From the NCBI GenBank assembly GCA_009746045.1, contig RPFO01000855.1, positions 1-55,260 of the forward strand: DNA of 55,260 nucleotides, written 5' to 3'. Source of the DNA: Mesostigma viride. Its lineage: Eukaryota; Streptophyta; Mesostigmatophyceae; Mesostigmatales; Mesostigmataceae. The notes under the pieces were generated by a model, which saw only the letters and a list, made by a program, of their open reading frames with translations, had not been told where the DNA came from and ran no database searches. Below, piece after piece: positions 28,116 through 39,293 of the stretch. The position numbers and the translations under genes were made by a program. The first letter of the stretch is position 1; each line of letters opens with the position of its first letter.

Positions 28116-29355
28116 ATGGCCGCGCGTTTCATGGGGGTCGACATCGTCGAAGACGAAGACGATATGCCGGTCGTCAAGGGAGGGCATCGCAGGCCCGAAC
28201 CGTCGAGCGCCAGGCACGTCGATCCGAGTGGCGGGGGCGGGGGCGGGGGCGGGGGCGACGAGATCTTCGAGATGCTCGCGAACCCGCGCAAGGCCCGGTC
28301 CCCGTTCGCGCCCCCGCCCCCTCCGCCGCACGCGATGGGCGGCGAGGACGACGGTTCGTTCGCGTTCGACGATTTTGGGGGCGAGGACGGGGACTTTGAC
28401 GATGACGACGGGGGCGTCGGAAACGACGCGCCTCCGCGTGCCCCCGAGGCGCCCAAACCGACGCGCGAGGAGATCTTCAAGGAGAAGACCGACCTCCTGC
28501 ATCGGCTGCACAGGCTGAAGGAGAGGGGGTTCGAGGTCCCTCAGTTCGACATGCGGTCCGATTTGGACGAGATGCGGTTCGAGTACTCGAAGATCGAGCG
28601 GGCCGCCGAGTGTCGGAACGCGGTGAACATGATGCGGCAGATCCTGGTCGCCGGGACGAGCGCCGTCCAATTCCTCAACAGTCGGTACGACCCCATCGGC
28701 CTGAAACTCGACGGGTGGTCCGAGAGCGTCATGGCCAACATCGGAGACTACGACAACGTGTTCGAGCGGCTGTACGACAAGCACCGCGGGAAGGTGGCAA
28801 TGGCGCCCGAGATCGAGCTCATCCTCATGGTCGGCGGCTCGGCGCTCATGTTCCATATGACCGCGAGTTTCACGCGCGCGGGACTCCCGTCCATGTCGGA
28901 GATCGCTAAGCAGGACCCGGAGCTCATGAAGTCCCTCCTCAAGGTCATGATGAAGAACAGCATGGACCCGGGGTCCTCCGCCCCCCCCGCCTGCTCGAGC
29001 CCCCGCCACGCCCGCGGCCGGGGGGAAGGAGCCGTACGTCATGAGGGGTCCGATGGCGGCCGGATTCGACATGGGAGGGATGATGGACGGGGCCCGCGCG
29101 AGGGCGCACGCGCCGCCGCTCACGTCGCTCGACCGCATCGTCGAGGACACGCTCAGCTCCACCCGTCCCGCGGCCGCCGTCATCGTCGAGACCTTAGACG
29201 GCAAGTTCGACGACGAGAGCGTCAACGGCAGCGTCATGGGGGACAGCGACGACGTCCGCACCGTGCAGCTCGACGGCACGACGAAGAAGAAGAGGGGCAC
29301 GCGAAAAAAGAAGGCGTCCGACGTCGACGTCCACAGGGTGGAAATGGAAGTCTGA
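28116..29355 (+). CDS. Conserved giant-virus protein, DUF5767-like, one frameshift
   Basis: I take the ATG at 28116 (Kozak-like CCATGG); 28089 and 28023 are also in frame, but 28023 overlaps the divergent gene's start. After acidic, glycine- and proline-rich stretches, residues about 120-290 hold the conserved core: KTDLLHRLHRLKERGFEVP, LDEMRFEY, LKLDGWSESVMANI and LMVGGSALMFHMT. I recall this pattern from many NCLDVs (DUF5767-type, function unknown). An indel at the 8-C run near 28980 (one extra base, or two missing) joins a C-terminal segment ending in a basic KKKRGTRKKK tail. Confidence 0.7.
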
Positions 29356-29389
29356 AGGAGGATTTAATTCTCCGTCTACGCTTAGTAGA

Positions 29390-29856
29390 ATGGACAAGAC
29401 TCTGGGATTCTGCTCGCGTTCGTGTTGGCGCTCGTCGCGTCCACCGCGTACGCCGTTGCGAGATGGCGGAAATCGTCCGGCGGGTCGCCTGACGTCGCGG
29501 GGTCAACTGACGCGTCGCCCCCCTCCTCGGCCGCGTCTCCGGCGGGGGACGACGAACAGGTGCGGTTCTGGGTCGATCAGGTCTCGGCCAAGGCGAAGGA
29601 GAGCGGGAAGTTGGAGATGCCTTCGCCGCAAGAGGTCGCGCTGCGCATGCATCTCTCGGAATGCAACGACGCCGTGCCGTGCGGCGAACGCGTGCTCAAC
29701 GTCATGGGGAGGATCGCCGAAGGAGTCGTGGAGAAGAAGGAGATCAAGAACGTCGTCGACGCGATCGATTACTGGTCCTTGCGGGTCGCGACGGGGTACC
29801 CTGTGCCCACCGCGGAACAGATCTTGGCCAAGGGGTCGGATCGCACCCCTGTCTGA
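29390..29856 (+). CDS. Single-TM protein, frameshift in the signal anchor
   Basis: The start MDKTLG at 29390 is followed, after one missing base near 29405, by a hydrophobic segment ILLAFVLALVASTAYAV. It then has a Ser/Pro/Ala linker and a soluble domain of about 100 residues with three cysteines (HLSECNDAVPCGERV) and a C-terminal helix. This is the layout of a small virion membrane protein. No family is known. Confidence 0.55.
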
Positions 29857-29882
29857 GCCAGACGCCGCCGTGCGCGTCCGAG

Positions 29883-30433
29883 ATGAGGGGGATCATCAAC
29901 GGTCTCCGAGTGACGCAACACATGGCGAAGTTCGAGAAGGTGGACGCGTTCAACCAGCACGAGCGGGAGCTGAGAGAGCAGTTCGTGCGAGACTGGAAAG
30001 ACGGGGTCGCCGCGAAGAAGGTTCTAGAAGGCGAGGAGGCCAAAACGTCGGCGTACATGACCTGTGTAAGCAGAAGCGGCTCCGGGGCGTCAACTGTGAC
30101 GCCAACTACGAAGCGTTGCAGAACAGCATACGGAAGGAACTCGGGCTACCGGTCGTCGGCATCGTCCCGGGAACCACCAAGACGGCCGGGGTGCCGGACC
30201 AGGGGACGGATCTGAACGATCCGAAACTCGACGAGATCACGTTCTATCCGTTCGATATGTCGTCCGCAGCGGACGGTCCGATGATGGACGATGCCGACAC
30301 GGCGTCGTTGGAACAGATGATGAAGGATCAAGGTGTCGGTCCGGACCAGTCGATGGCGATGGGGGAGTTCATAAGGCCGGCCCTTGAGGCTCCCGCATCC
30401 ACCGAGCGCATCCTCTCTCTCCTCGCCTCGTGA
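29883..30433 (+). CDS. Unknown protein, one frameshift
   Basis: The start is the ATG at 29883. A missing base near 30058 moves to a second frame that ends at 30433. The product is about 183 aa, with a helical N-terminal half and an acidic Met/Asp-rich C-terminal half. It lies in a tight run of rightward genes, with 26 and 12 bp gaps to its neighbours. No domain recognised. Confidence 0.5.
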
Positions 30434-30445
30434 GCGGCCACCACC

Positions 30446-31579
30446 ATGACGGAACTGGGGGATTTCGACAAGCTCCCCCTCGAACTCCGTCGTCACATCA
30501 TGCAGATCGTCGTCGACGAAGGCGCGGGCGACGCCGCGATGTGGAGTATCTCCTCCCAAGCCTGCATGGCCGAGATGTGGCCTCTCCTTCGAAAGACGAT
30601 GTACGCGTGTCCGAAGAGTATCCGCGATGCCCTTCTCCCGGGATGGGATGTCGATCGGGAGCTGTCCGCCGTGCGGATCGCCGTGAAGGACGACGCGAAC
30701 GCGGAGTTGACGCGATGGGGTGCGCGGCTCGACTTAGGAAGCGTCCAACACGATTACCCCCTCGATCTCCGCACCGTCAAGCTGCATTGGCGTCACGTCG
30801 CGGCCTTCCTGAAGCATCATCCGGGGATCGACATCGTCATCCTCGACGCCGCGTCTGTCAAAATACCGAGCTTGGGTGTCTACTATTTCGAATACGCCGT
30901 CGTCCTGGCCCTGCTCCACGCGCGCCGATGGCTCGTGTCGTATCCGTGCGCCATGCTGGCCGTGTTTCCCGACCGGTTGGCTGTCCGTCATACCATCAAC
31001 CGATGCAGAATCGACCAGGACTGGTTCGAACGACCCTTCGAGGGCCTCATGATGGCCAACTCGAACCGTCTCTTCTTGCGCGGGCCCAAGGCGGTGTACT
31101 GGGGCAAGGGCGTGGACGTCGCGGACTTGCTGCGTCACATCGATCCCATGAACGCCATCGACATGTCCGTCGCGGAGGGGTCGTGTCTCTGCGTCGAAGC
31201 CGACGCCGCGCACGACGTCCTCTCCAGGACGCGGCGGGGATCGGGATCTCATCTCGTGATCACGGTGTACGGCGAGGGGGGTGACGTGTACAACGGACTC
31301 GTCACGGCGCGCGACCGCGAGTTCGCGAGCGTCACGATCGTGGGCGCGTCCGGGTGCGTCCAAGTGCCTTCCGGGAGGTTTCACGTCATGGGGGACATCG
31401 CGATCGAGGTCGACGGCGGTGACGCGACGGAGATCGTGGCGTGGGGGGGTCCGGAATGGGTGGCGATGGCCAGATCCCGCTCCGCGTTAGACTCGGCCCG
31501 CGTACGGTACCCGACGGAGGAGGAAAGGAAGGAGTTTGTCAAACGGTTCCCCGTGTGGTGGAAGGGTCTTACCTTTTAA
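30446..31579 (+). CDS. F-box-like protein, 377 aa
   Basis: This is an intact frame. The N-terminal DKLPLELRRHIMQIVVDE fits the start of an F-box. The rest has regular hydrophobic spacing, like the beta/alpha repeat proteins often found behind giant-virus F-boxes, but clear repeats are not visible. TAATAAATTC after the stop gives a 3' signal. It may recruit targets to the host SCF ligase. Compare the shorter F-box-like protein at 1608. Confidence 0.6.
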   Translation: MTELGDFDKLPLELRRHIMQIVVDEGAGDAAMWSISSQACMAEMWPLLRKTMYACPKSIRDALLPGWDVDRELSAVRIAVKDDANAELTRWGARLDLGSVQHDYPLDLRTVKLHWRHVAAFLKHHPGIDIVILDAASVKIPSLGVYYFEYAVVLALLHARRWLVSYPCAMLAVFPDRLAVRHTINRCRIDQDWFERPFEGLMMANSNRLFLRGPKAVYWGKGVDVADLLRHIDPMNAIDMSVAEGSCLCVEADAAHDVLSRTRRGSGSHLVITVYGEGGDVYNGLVTARDREFASVTIVGASGCVQVPSGRFHVMGDIAIEVDGGDATEIVAWGGPEWVAMARSRSALDSARVRYPTEEERKEFVKRFPVWWKGLTF

Positions 31580-31647
31580 TAAATTCATTTCATCCATGTT
31601 CGGTTACGCAAAGTACAAATAAATGATGTTTATTAAGATGCAATATA

Positions 31648-32280
31648 ATGGAACAGGAGGACGAGTTTATTTCCGTAACGGATAAGATGATGAAAGAACT
31701 GCACATCGGACGGGTGGGAAAGACCCGTCTTAAGGACGCGTTAGCGGAAAAGTTTCAAGAGGGGGTCGACTTCCGCACCGCCGTCAGGCGGGGCAGCAAA
31801 GGTCGTCCCACGAGCGTCATATTCGTGACTCGAAAGTGTCTAGAGGCCTTGCGCAGTTCCGCCGAACTCCGGGACGGTGGCGACGCCAAGAACGAGGACC
31901 GGCGTCCGTTCTTGTCGGAAACGATGATCCAGGAGAGCCTGGCGGAACGTCTCGGTGGGATCCGCGAATTCAAATGTCCCGCCGGGCTCATCGACATATT
32001 CTGTCCCTCGCAGAAGTTGATCGTGGAAGTCAAGGGATTCCAGAGATGGATGGAGGGCGTCGGCCAGCTCGTGTCGTACGGAAAATACTTCCCCGAGTAC
32101 CGCAAGCGGCTCCATCTTTTCCAGACCTCCGCCACCCCCGGCTGCTGCCTGGAGAAGGTGCTCATCGCGCACGACGTGTGTCTATCGACCGGGATCGAAT
32201 TGACCTTCGACGACAGTATCGAGATCCGGCATCCCTACTCTCTCGCCCCCGCCCCCGCCGCTAGGAGCGAGACCGATTAG
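31648..32280 (+). CDS. MSV199-type protein with PD-(D/E)xK nuclease-like domain, 210 aa
   Basis: This is an intact frame. Residues 5-75 (FISVTDKMMKELHIG, EKFQEGVDF, VIFVTRKCLEALRSS) follow the MSV199 domain found with BRO/KilA proteins in giant viruses. Residues about 110-180 hold GLIDIF and KLIVEVKGF, giving the D-(x)n-E-x-K core of restriction-endonuclease-like folds. A homing-type or defence nuclease is possible. A degenerate relative is at 21061. The 3' end abuts the convergent gene. Confidence 0.6.
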   Translation: MEQEDEFISVTDKMMKELHIGRVGKTRLKDALAEKFQEGVDFRTAVRRGSKGRPTSVIFVTRKCLEALRSSAELRDGGDAKNEDRRPFLSETMIQESLAERLGGIREFKCPAGLIDIFCPSQKLIVEVKGFQRWMEGVGQLVSYGKYFPEYRKRLHLFQTSATPGCCLEKVLIAHDVCLSTGIELTFDDSIEIRHPYSLAPAPAARSETD

Positions 32281-33640
32281 AACTGATAGGTCGTGTTCTG
32301 CTCGATGGGCACTTCCGCGGCCTTCTCGGCGTCCGTCTTCAGTCTCTCGATCCAGCTCTTGATGCTCGCGTCGTCCATCGCCCACTTCATGAACGCCTCC
32401 TCGTTCTTCGGGTTCGCCTTGACCCAGTTCTGCGGGTCGTGCGCGATCTTCTGGTAGAACTCCTCGCTCTCGTTAGGGGACAGTTTGGCGACGACGTCGA
32501 ACATGAACGAGACCGTGACGGCGTCTTCGTTCGTCTGGAAGTACTTTTTGATGCGATCGTACACCACCCATCGCAGCCGCTCGAACTCGTGATACTCGTC
32601 TTTCTGCTGTACGGTGGCGTCGGGCGCGTCCGCGATCTTCTTCCGTCGTCCCGCCTCCTTCGCCAACGTGTCGTGATACGCTTGCAAAACGGCGGGCGGT
32701 TGATCTTACACATGTCCGGTTTGGCGCCGAACAGGGCCACCACTTTGCACGTGGCCTTGTTGAACCCCTTCTCGAGCCACGCGAGCGCCTTCGTCGCGAA
32801 CTTCAGCCACGGGAACAGGTCGTCGATGACGTCGAACGCCGCGCGCAAGCCCGCCAGATACATGGACACCACAGGGACCAGAGACACCTTCTTGAACGTG
32901 ACGATCTGGATCAGTTCCGTGACGTACGCCGTCGCGAACGCGCCGACGCCCGCCACCGCCGTCAGCTGCATCTGCGCGATGCTCTTGCCCTTGATCTTCA
33001 ACTTCCCAGCGCGGTCGTTCAGTTTGTGGACGAGACCCACGGTCTTCATCATCGCGAAGTTGACGGGGATGTACTGCCACGCCTTGTCCAACTTCTCGAG
33101 CCTCTCGCACGCCTTGCCCCGTTTTTCGCAATTCAACGCGATCTTCGTCAAATGGAACGGGGAGAGCAGCGGGCCTCTTTTCCCGATCGCCACGTCGCCG
33201 AACGTGGCGTTCACGTCCGACGCCACTCGGTCGAACCAATTGGAAACGGCGTTGGGCTTGAAGAGACTGCCCGTCGCCACGCTCAGGATGCCCAAGGGGT
33301 TGTAATAGTCCGCCACGCCGACCGCGACGCCGTACGCGAGCGTCTTCGACCACCCGATCTCCGCCACGCGCCCCCCTTGTCCCTTCTGCGCGCACAGGGA
33401 GTCCTCGAGGAGAGTGAGCATGGACGCGGTGTCGCTCCCGCACCTCTCGGTCGTCTCCGGGGCGTCGGGGGTCGGGGGTGCGGCGGCCGCTTCGGACGGG
33501 CCGGCGTCGTCCTCGGTGGCCGTTTCAGGGCGAGGGGGGGACATCAAGAGTAGCAGGAGGGCCGCGGATACCAGCATCGTCGTGACGCCCGCGAGGGTCA
33601 ATGCGCTGTCCATGTCTATAGTAAGTCTCCGGTTTTCCAT
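32277..33640 (-). CDS. Large membrane-anchored protein, one frameshift
   Basis: The start is 33640, or 33613 at the second Met. An N-terminal TM segment (LTLAGVTTMLVSAALLLLLM) precedes a Pro/Ala linker and a domain of about 380 residues with four or more cysteines and short hydrophobic helices (GVGAFATAYVTELIQIV). One missing base in a T-run near 32690 joins the last 135 residues, ending at 32277. Family unknown. The architecture suggests a virion-membrane entry or assembly component, but no diagnostic motif supports that. Confidence 0.55.
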
Positions 33641-33675
33641 TTTCAGCGCCGCACTTTGGCTCGATTTTTACACCG

Positions 33676-34476
33676 TCACGTGAAAGTATAATCCATGGGG
33701 ATGGAGAGCCCGTCGTCCACCGCGACGGCGGAGAAGAACAGGCGCCGGTTCGGGAGGAGCGGGTACGCGCCGCCGGCGTGCACCAGGTTCCCGTGCCACA
33801 TCAGCATGTTCCCCGGCGACAAAACGATCTCGCGCGGCGTCACGTCTCCTTCCAGATCGTCCGCCGTCTCGTTGATCCCGTTTCCGCGACAAATCGACTC
33901 GTACGCCACGAATCGCGTGTCGTCCTCGAGCGCCACGAGTGCGGAGATGGGGAAATCGCACCTCCACCGGTGGATGTCCGACAAGAAATCGCGGTGGGCG
34001 CTCTGTTGCGCGCACCCGGCGTCCGAGTACAGAAAGCACGGGTTCACCACGAGGTACTTGGACGAGAAAAAGGTCGTCACGAGGGAATGGCACGTCCTCC
34101 AGATGTCAAACTCTCCAGTGGACACCTCGTGCGATATCTCGTATTGGTGTCGCTTGTGGTCTCCGGCCGAGGACGCGCCGTCGCGCGACTTCCGCTGAAA
34201 GATCCCGACCTTCTTGTCGGCGAACCGGTCGGCGGAGTCCAGAAGGGAGCGGACCAGGTCCAACGAAATCGCGTTTTTCACGAGTTTGTACCCGACGTCC
34301 GCGAGCCCTTGCAACGTCTCCTTTCGCACCTGGCTCGTCTCCGCGTCCCTTCGGGCGATGACAAAATCCGTCGCCCATTCGGATCCGCGTCGCACGGGCC
34401 GTCGCGGACTGGCGGCGTTCGTCGCGAGGGCGCGCATCATGAGATATTTCGACTCGCGGATCGCGCGTCTCGCCAT
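33676..34476 (-). CDS. Phytanoyl-CoA-dioxygenase-like 2OG-Fe(II) oxygenase, 266 aa
   Basis: The start is the ATG at 34476 (MARRAIRES). The iron ligands appear as HRD in QQSAHRDFLSD and the distal His in MLMWHGNLVHAGG, with the 2-oxoglutarate-binding Arg in NRRLFFSAV. This order matches PhyH-type oxygenases, which are common in giant viruses. The substrate is unknown. The gene is intact and lies among membrane-protein genes. Confidence 0.7.
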   Translation of the reverse strand: MARRAIRESKYLMMRALATNAASPRRPVRRGSEWATDFVIARRDAETSQVRKETLQGLADVGYKLVKNAISLDLVRSLLDSADRFADKKVGIFQRKSRDGASSAGDHKRHQYEISHEVSTGEFDIWRTCHSLVTTFFSSKYLVVNPCFLYSDAGCAQQSAHRDFLSDIHRWRCDFPISALVALEDDTRFVAYESICRGNGINETADDLEGDVTPREIVLSPGNMLMWHGNLVHAGGAYPLLPNRRLFFSAVAVDDGLSIPMDYTFT

Positions 34477-34529
34477 CTCTCTCGGGCGTAGGCTCACGAA
34501 ATTATAGGACGAACGGGGGCGCGCCTCGA

Positions 34530-35152
34530 CTAGCGTACTGCGAACTCGGTTTCCTTTGCGAACACGTGGATGACGTAGTTGGCGACGTTGTCGGCGTACC
34601 GCCGCTCGTTCTTGACCCATTCGAGCGGACTGCGGACGATGTAGTCGACGGTGGATTCGGAAGCCCCGATCGCCTTCACGATCGGGATCATGGCCGACAG
34701 TACCGCGAAGGCGTCTTCCTTCATCTCTCGTTCGAACACGTATTCCAGAACTGGGACAACTCCTTGAACTGGTTGACGTCCTCGTTGGCCGCCTTGCGCT
34801 CCTCGCCGTGGGGCAGTTTGTCGCGAGCCGATCGGAGGGCCGTCAGTCGAACGGACAGCGCGTGCTCGACGGCCCGCGTCCACCCCTTCACGAGATCCAC
34901 CTTGTCCCCCGCTGCCTTCTTGATCGCGGCGTCGACGTCCTTCGAGTAGGCCTCTTGCGCCTCCTTGGTCTCCGCGTCCTTTTTCTTCTGATCGTCCGTG
35001 CGCGGATCCGACCACTCGGTCACGAGATCGACCACGAACTTGGGCATCTTCGCAGCGAACTTGGGATCGTTCCGAATGTTCGTGTAGATCAATGCGAACA
35101 TCAGGGCGATGGACACGAGGATCGACACGATGGCCACCGCGGCGGACGCCAT
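34530..35152 (-). CDS. Single-TM protein, one frameshift
   Basis: It starts at 35152. An N-terminal TM segment (AVAIVSILVSIALMFALIYT) is followed by a highly charged helical domain of about 120 residues. One missing base near 34745 joins the last 70 residues, ending at 34530. It is similar in architecture to the anchored proteins at 28024 and 33640. Function unknown. Confidence 0.55.
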
Positions 35153-35176
35153 CTCTATGTAAACAAGTCATAATTC

Positions 35177-35407
35177 TCACGCCTGGCTCGAGGAGATGTG
35201 CCCGAGCAAGTCGTAGGTCCCGTCGTCCTGGCGGAAACTGAACACGAGACAGTTGGAGATTCCGTCGACGAACTTATTGGACGCGACGCGGATGTTCCCT
35301 ATATCGAACGGGTTCACGCGCGAGAGAGTGCAATTGTCTTGGCCTAGCTTGATTCCCTTGGACACGTTCAATTCGTCCATGATGACTTCTCGTTTGGTCG
35401 AGGACAT
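35177..35407 (-). CDS. Small unknown protein, 76 aa
   Basis: The start is the ATG at 35407 (MSSTKREVIMDEL). The product is compact and soluble with a predicted beta-rich C-terminus (CLVFSFRQDDGTYDLLG). It lies just downstream of the fibre-like gene cluster on the same strand. Confidence 0.5.
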   Translation of the reverse strand: MSSTKREVIMDELNVSKGIKLGQDNCTLSRVNPFDIGNIRVASNKFVDGISNCLVFSFRQDDGTYDLLGHISSSQA

Positions 35408-35429
35408 CGCGGTGTTTATTATTATCCAT

Positions 35430-35846
35430 TCAGAAAAGTTGCATGACCGTCTTAACTTGCTGATTGTCTTCAAATTTAACGACTTCTAGTTCTTCGCGGT
35501 CATTTACTTGGAACCGATATTTCGTATTTTTTGGCCCGGTGATCACCGCCACCGAGGCGCTGTCCGCGTTCCCTCCACCTCCGACTCCCGTGATCCCCGT
35601 CGTGCTTACGTTGATCACGTTCCCCCCTGACCGGATGCTGACCCCGTTGTTGTCGAATATGATCGCCGGGCTCGTGGCCGGGTCGAGTCCGGGCCCGTCT
35701 CGCAACAAGAGTGTTTTCCCGTCCTCGTCCGTCAATAGCCGGATCGCCGAACTCTGCGTGCGGTCGTCGCTCGTCGCGACGAGCGATTCCGTGTGCACGT
35801 TCTTGAAATAAAGAAAGCCTTTGGGATCGGCAAAGTTGGGGGGCAT
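35430..35846 (-). CDS. Small fibre-like structural protein, about 138 aa
   Basis: The start is at 35846 (MPPNFADPKGF). A region around AIIFDNNGVSIRSGGNVINV and TTGITGVGGGG resembles the repetitive beta-helical segments of the large protein upstream. It is probably an accessory tail or fibre component. Confidence 0.5.
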   Translation of the reverse strand: MPPNFADPKGFLYFKNVHTESLVATSDDRTQSSAIRLLTDEDGKTLLLRDGPGLDPATSPAIIFDNNGVSIRSGGNVINVSTTGITGVGGGGNADSASVAVITGPKNTKYRFQVNDREELEVVKFEDNQQVKTVMQLF

Positions 35847-35896
35847 TCGCCTTCTCACGACATACCAACACAATAATTTGTCAACACGGAAACGCA

Positions 35897-38800
35897 CTAC
35901 ACATTTTTGTACACAAACTCCGTCATGATGTCCTGTGTTTCGTCGTCGATGCTGCCCATTCTGTTGGACACATTTGATCCGTCGGAATTGATCGTCGGCG
36001 TCGGATAGCTGACGTATGCGGGCGCGGGGTAGCCGATGATGGTTTCGGATGAACTCGATCCTCGCGTCTTCACGATTTGCAGCGACTCGTCGTCGTCGAT
36101 GACGAAACCGTACGTCACTGCGAGTGGTTCGGTGTTGTACTCGTCCTTGTATCGGTACAGCTGGGTGGCCCCGATCTGGGCCTCCGTCATGCTCCCCACA
36201 CTGGTGTCTATCACACGCCAGTTTTTGTACCGCACGTTAAACGCCGTCGTCGACGAGGACTCGTTTCGAGGGCCCAGATAAAACAGCCGATCGGTAGGTG
36301 TCGACGGCATACTCACAATACCGTTGGCGCCCGTTTCCGTATTGCCGGCGATTGTTCTCCAGTTGGTCGTGGTGACCAACGCGCCGTTGAGGAACATCCG
36401 CGGCGGACCCGAGCTCGGCAGGTGGATTCCCAAAACGAACTCGGACGAGGACACGACCGGATTAGGTGTTTCCGTGTATGAGGACCCGTTGAACATCAAT
36501 ATGCGGCCACCTCGCCATACCCATACGCTCACGTACTGTGAGGCTGTACCGATCTTGCCGAACGAGACGAGTTCGACCATATCGACAGTCGTTTGAACGG
36601 AACCGGTGACATCACAGGTAAAAGGAGCGGTCATCGCGCTTCCTTGGTCCCCCGAGGCGCCGCCGATCGCCCAAGACAGCGGCGCTGTCGAGACTGGGGA
36701 AATGGTGCCCGTGAAGAGGAGATTTACGCCAGTCCTTGCAATCCCGGATGTCCAATAGAACGACTCGTCATAACCGACGGATCCGAACTTCGTGTTGAAG
36801 TATCCTCCGCTTTCGTGCACTGGTGGAGATATGCTGACGCCGGAATTGCCGCTATTCGCGTATCGGATGTAGTCCACTTGCGTGGCCTGGAGATGAGCAG
36901 ACTTCCTCGTTCTTCCTAGACGAACCATCGCATTGGCGGCGATGATTGGAACGTTGTACAACACGTTACTACCGCCGGTAGTAAACGCCACTCCGTTTGT
37001 CCCGATGGTCAAGGGGATTTCGGCACCGTCGTACCAAAATTTGAAGTAATTGGCTGGAGTGGGCGTGCTTGTAGTCGAGGTCACAGCAAGACGTGCGAGT
37101 CTGTACTTGTGATAATTTCCGTCTGTGGGATTGGTTCGGTTCGATCCGTTTGTGAGTGCCAAGAAGGGGATTTGAAGGATGCCCTCGTTATTGGCATTTG
37201 ACGTCACAATATAAAGGTTCGTTTCAGAGATTTGAATTCCGATGCGAAGTGTTGTGCTGGGGGTATCGGGGTCTGTTCCAACAAAGAAGATGTTAAACCC
37301 GCTCCCGCTCGCGTTGTTATTCGCCGCGACGGTCCTTTGGCGCGTCTCGATCGTCCACGCTCCGTAGCCACTATTATTCGAGTCTGTGTCGAGATCCTTC
37401 ATCTGACCGTTTTGTTGGTTTGGGCTCGCAATCGAGTAATATACGTCTAGAACGCCATTTGCAGGCGGAACTGGAGTGGCTCCTACTCCATGACGGAGTA
37501 AAAATCAGTTTTGTTCGCGCCCGATCCGGTGTTGGACAGACCCGTCGTAAAAAGCCATTCTCCAAGCCAGTTGTCGTACTTGTTACTGTACGTCAACGGC
37601 TTAAGCAGGGTACCATTATCGGCCGTGGTGTACACTCCACTATTCACAGAGGATGTGGCCAATTTCCACAGGTGCGGCTCGATGTTGGTCACGCGAGACG
37701 GGAGGTCTTTGAGGTAGACATTCGAACCAGGAGCCTTGCGTTTCTGTGTGTCAATGACGCGCGAGAACATGATCCGTCCGCCTTGGATGTGCCAATACGA
37801 ACCCGATGTTTCGGCGCTTTCTTGAGACCCCAGGGACGGTTGGTTCCACGTGATGGATCTGTCACATCCCCGATTGTTGACCCGCCCGTCCCCTGATACC
37901 TGGATCCCGGCGCCGGTGGAGTACGCGTTCGTGGGCAACGTAACCGTTTCCAGTCGCACGTCGTCGAATGTGACGGTGGCGGAATACGCCGCGTCACCGC
38001 CGAGGGTCAACGTGACGGGGGAAGTGAGGGCGTGAAGTGGGACGCCGGTGCCCGTGATGTTGATGCGGGAGACGTTGTCGATCATAACGGTCAGAGTGGA
38101 GTTCAAGTTGGCGTTTGGCTCCGAAGTGGTGTTCGGAACCAGAGCCCTCCTCACAACGACTCGGTGCTTGGTCCCCACTACGATCACGCCCGTAGCGCTT
38201 GTGGCCGTATCGGTTCCACTTTTGACCATGATGGATCCGTTCGTTTTCAAGTATCCAATCAGGGTCCCGTAAGAAAATATGATCCGATCATCGGTGGCGT
38301 GCAAATTACCGGCGATTTTGATATCGAATGCCAGTTCGTACGATAGCGTTGGAAACGCGCTATCGGTGCACTCTGCTTTTGGCGTCCCCGAGGTGCCCAG
38401 TGTCAACGCGCTGTTCAGCACCGAAGCGTTGGTAAACACGAGCGTCTTGTTGGTCGCGCTCTGGAACGAGTTGTTGTCGAACGTCCAAGATGACACCATT
38501 TGGTTCGCGGGGGTCGCGAGGACGACGGTCTTGTCCACCAGCGTGGTGTTGGTCACGGTGTTGTTCACGGTGACCATGGTTCCGTCGACTCGGAGGTTCC
38601 CGTTCACCACAACGTCTCCGTTTGCGGGGGTCAACAAGAGATTCCCGTTCGTCGTCGATATCTTGCCGCCGTTTCCGTCCGTGCTCGTGACCACCAGATC
38701 TTTCTCGACCGCCACACTCGACGCGGCTGACAACACCAAAGTCGGATTTGTGGTCGACAGTTTCGAGTCCTCAAACTTCACCTGCTCGACGGCGACGCTG

Positions 38801-39281
38801 CTGTTCGGGACCGTCGTGTCCCCGTGAGCCACATGTTCCCCCCTCGCCCCATGAGGGTGATCGCGCTCGTGGAGTACTGATGGTTCCCGCGGACGTAGGT
38901 CGTAGGCGTCACACCCGTCGTCTCGAGAGAGGCGGATTGGACGATTAGGTTGCGAGCGGTCTCGTTGTCGGGAGTCACGACGACTCCCCCTCCCGCGTCC
39001 AAGGTGATGTTGTCGATGCCCGACGAGTTGCCGCTCACGTTATCCGCGCTGACCTGTCCCATGACGTGCAAATGCCCGTGAATGACCACGTTGTTCGTGG
39101 CCGTTCCCGTTGTGGGCGGCACAACAGCGTCCGCAGTGTTCCCGTTAATCATGTTCGGAACGAGATCGATTTTTCCGAAAGATGAGATGCTGAGTGCGGA
39201 TGTCGAAAGCGTGTCCGATTGGATCTCGTCGACGATGACTTGCTTAATCCGGCTCGAGCCGAGAGAAGATGTCCGCGTCAT
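35897..39281 (-). CDS. Very large repetitive fibre-like protein with LamG-like domains, two frameshifts
   Basis: The start is at 39281. Single missing bases near 38822 and 37485 join three frames into about 1,130 residues. The N-terminal part has repeated ITLDAGGGVVVTPDN and NGNLLLTPANGDVVVNGNLR type units, as in phage and viral fibres. The C-terminal two thirds contains two or three concanavalin/LamG-like jelly-roll segments (YELAFDIKIAG, FKFWYDGAEIPLTIG, RMFLNGALVTTTNW), rich in Thr/Ser/Asn. A virion surface fibre or adhesin is likely. No protease motif is seen. Confidence 0.6.
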
Positions 39282-39293
39282 TTGTGTATATCT

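Noticed and set aside
27900-29300. 466-codon leftward frame opposite the DUF5767-like gene
   Set aside because: Shadow frame. The plus strand has the conserved giant-virus core and the leftward frame has no recognisable motif.
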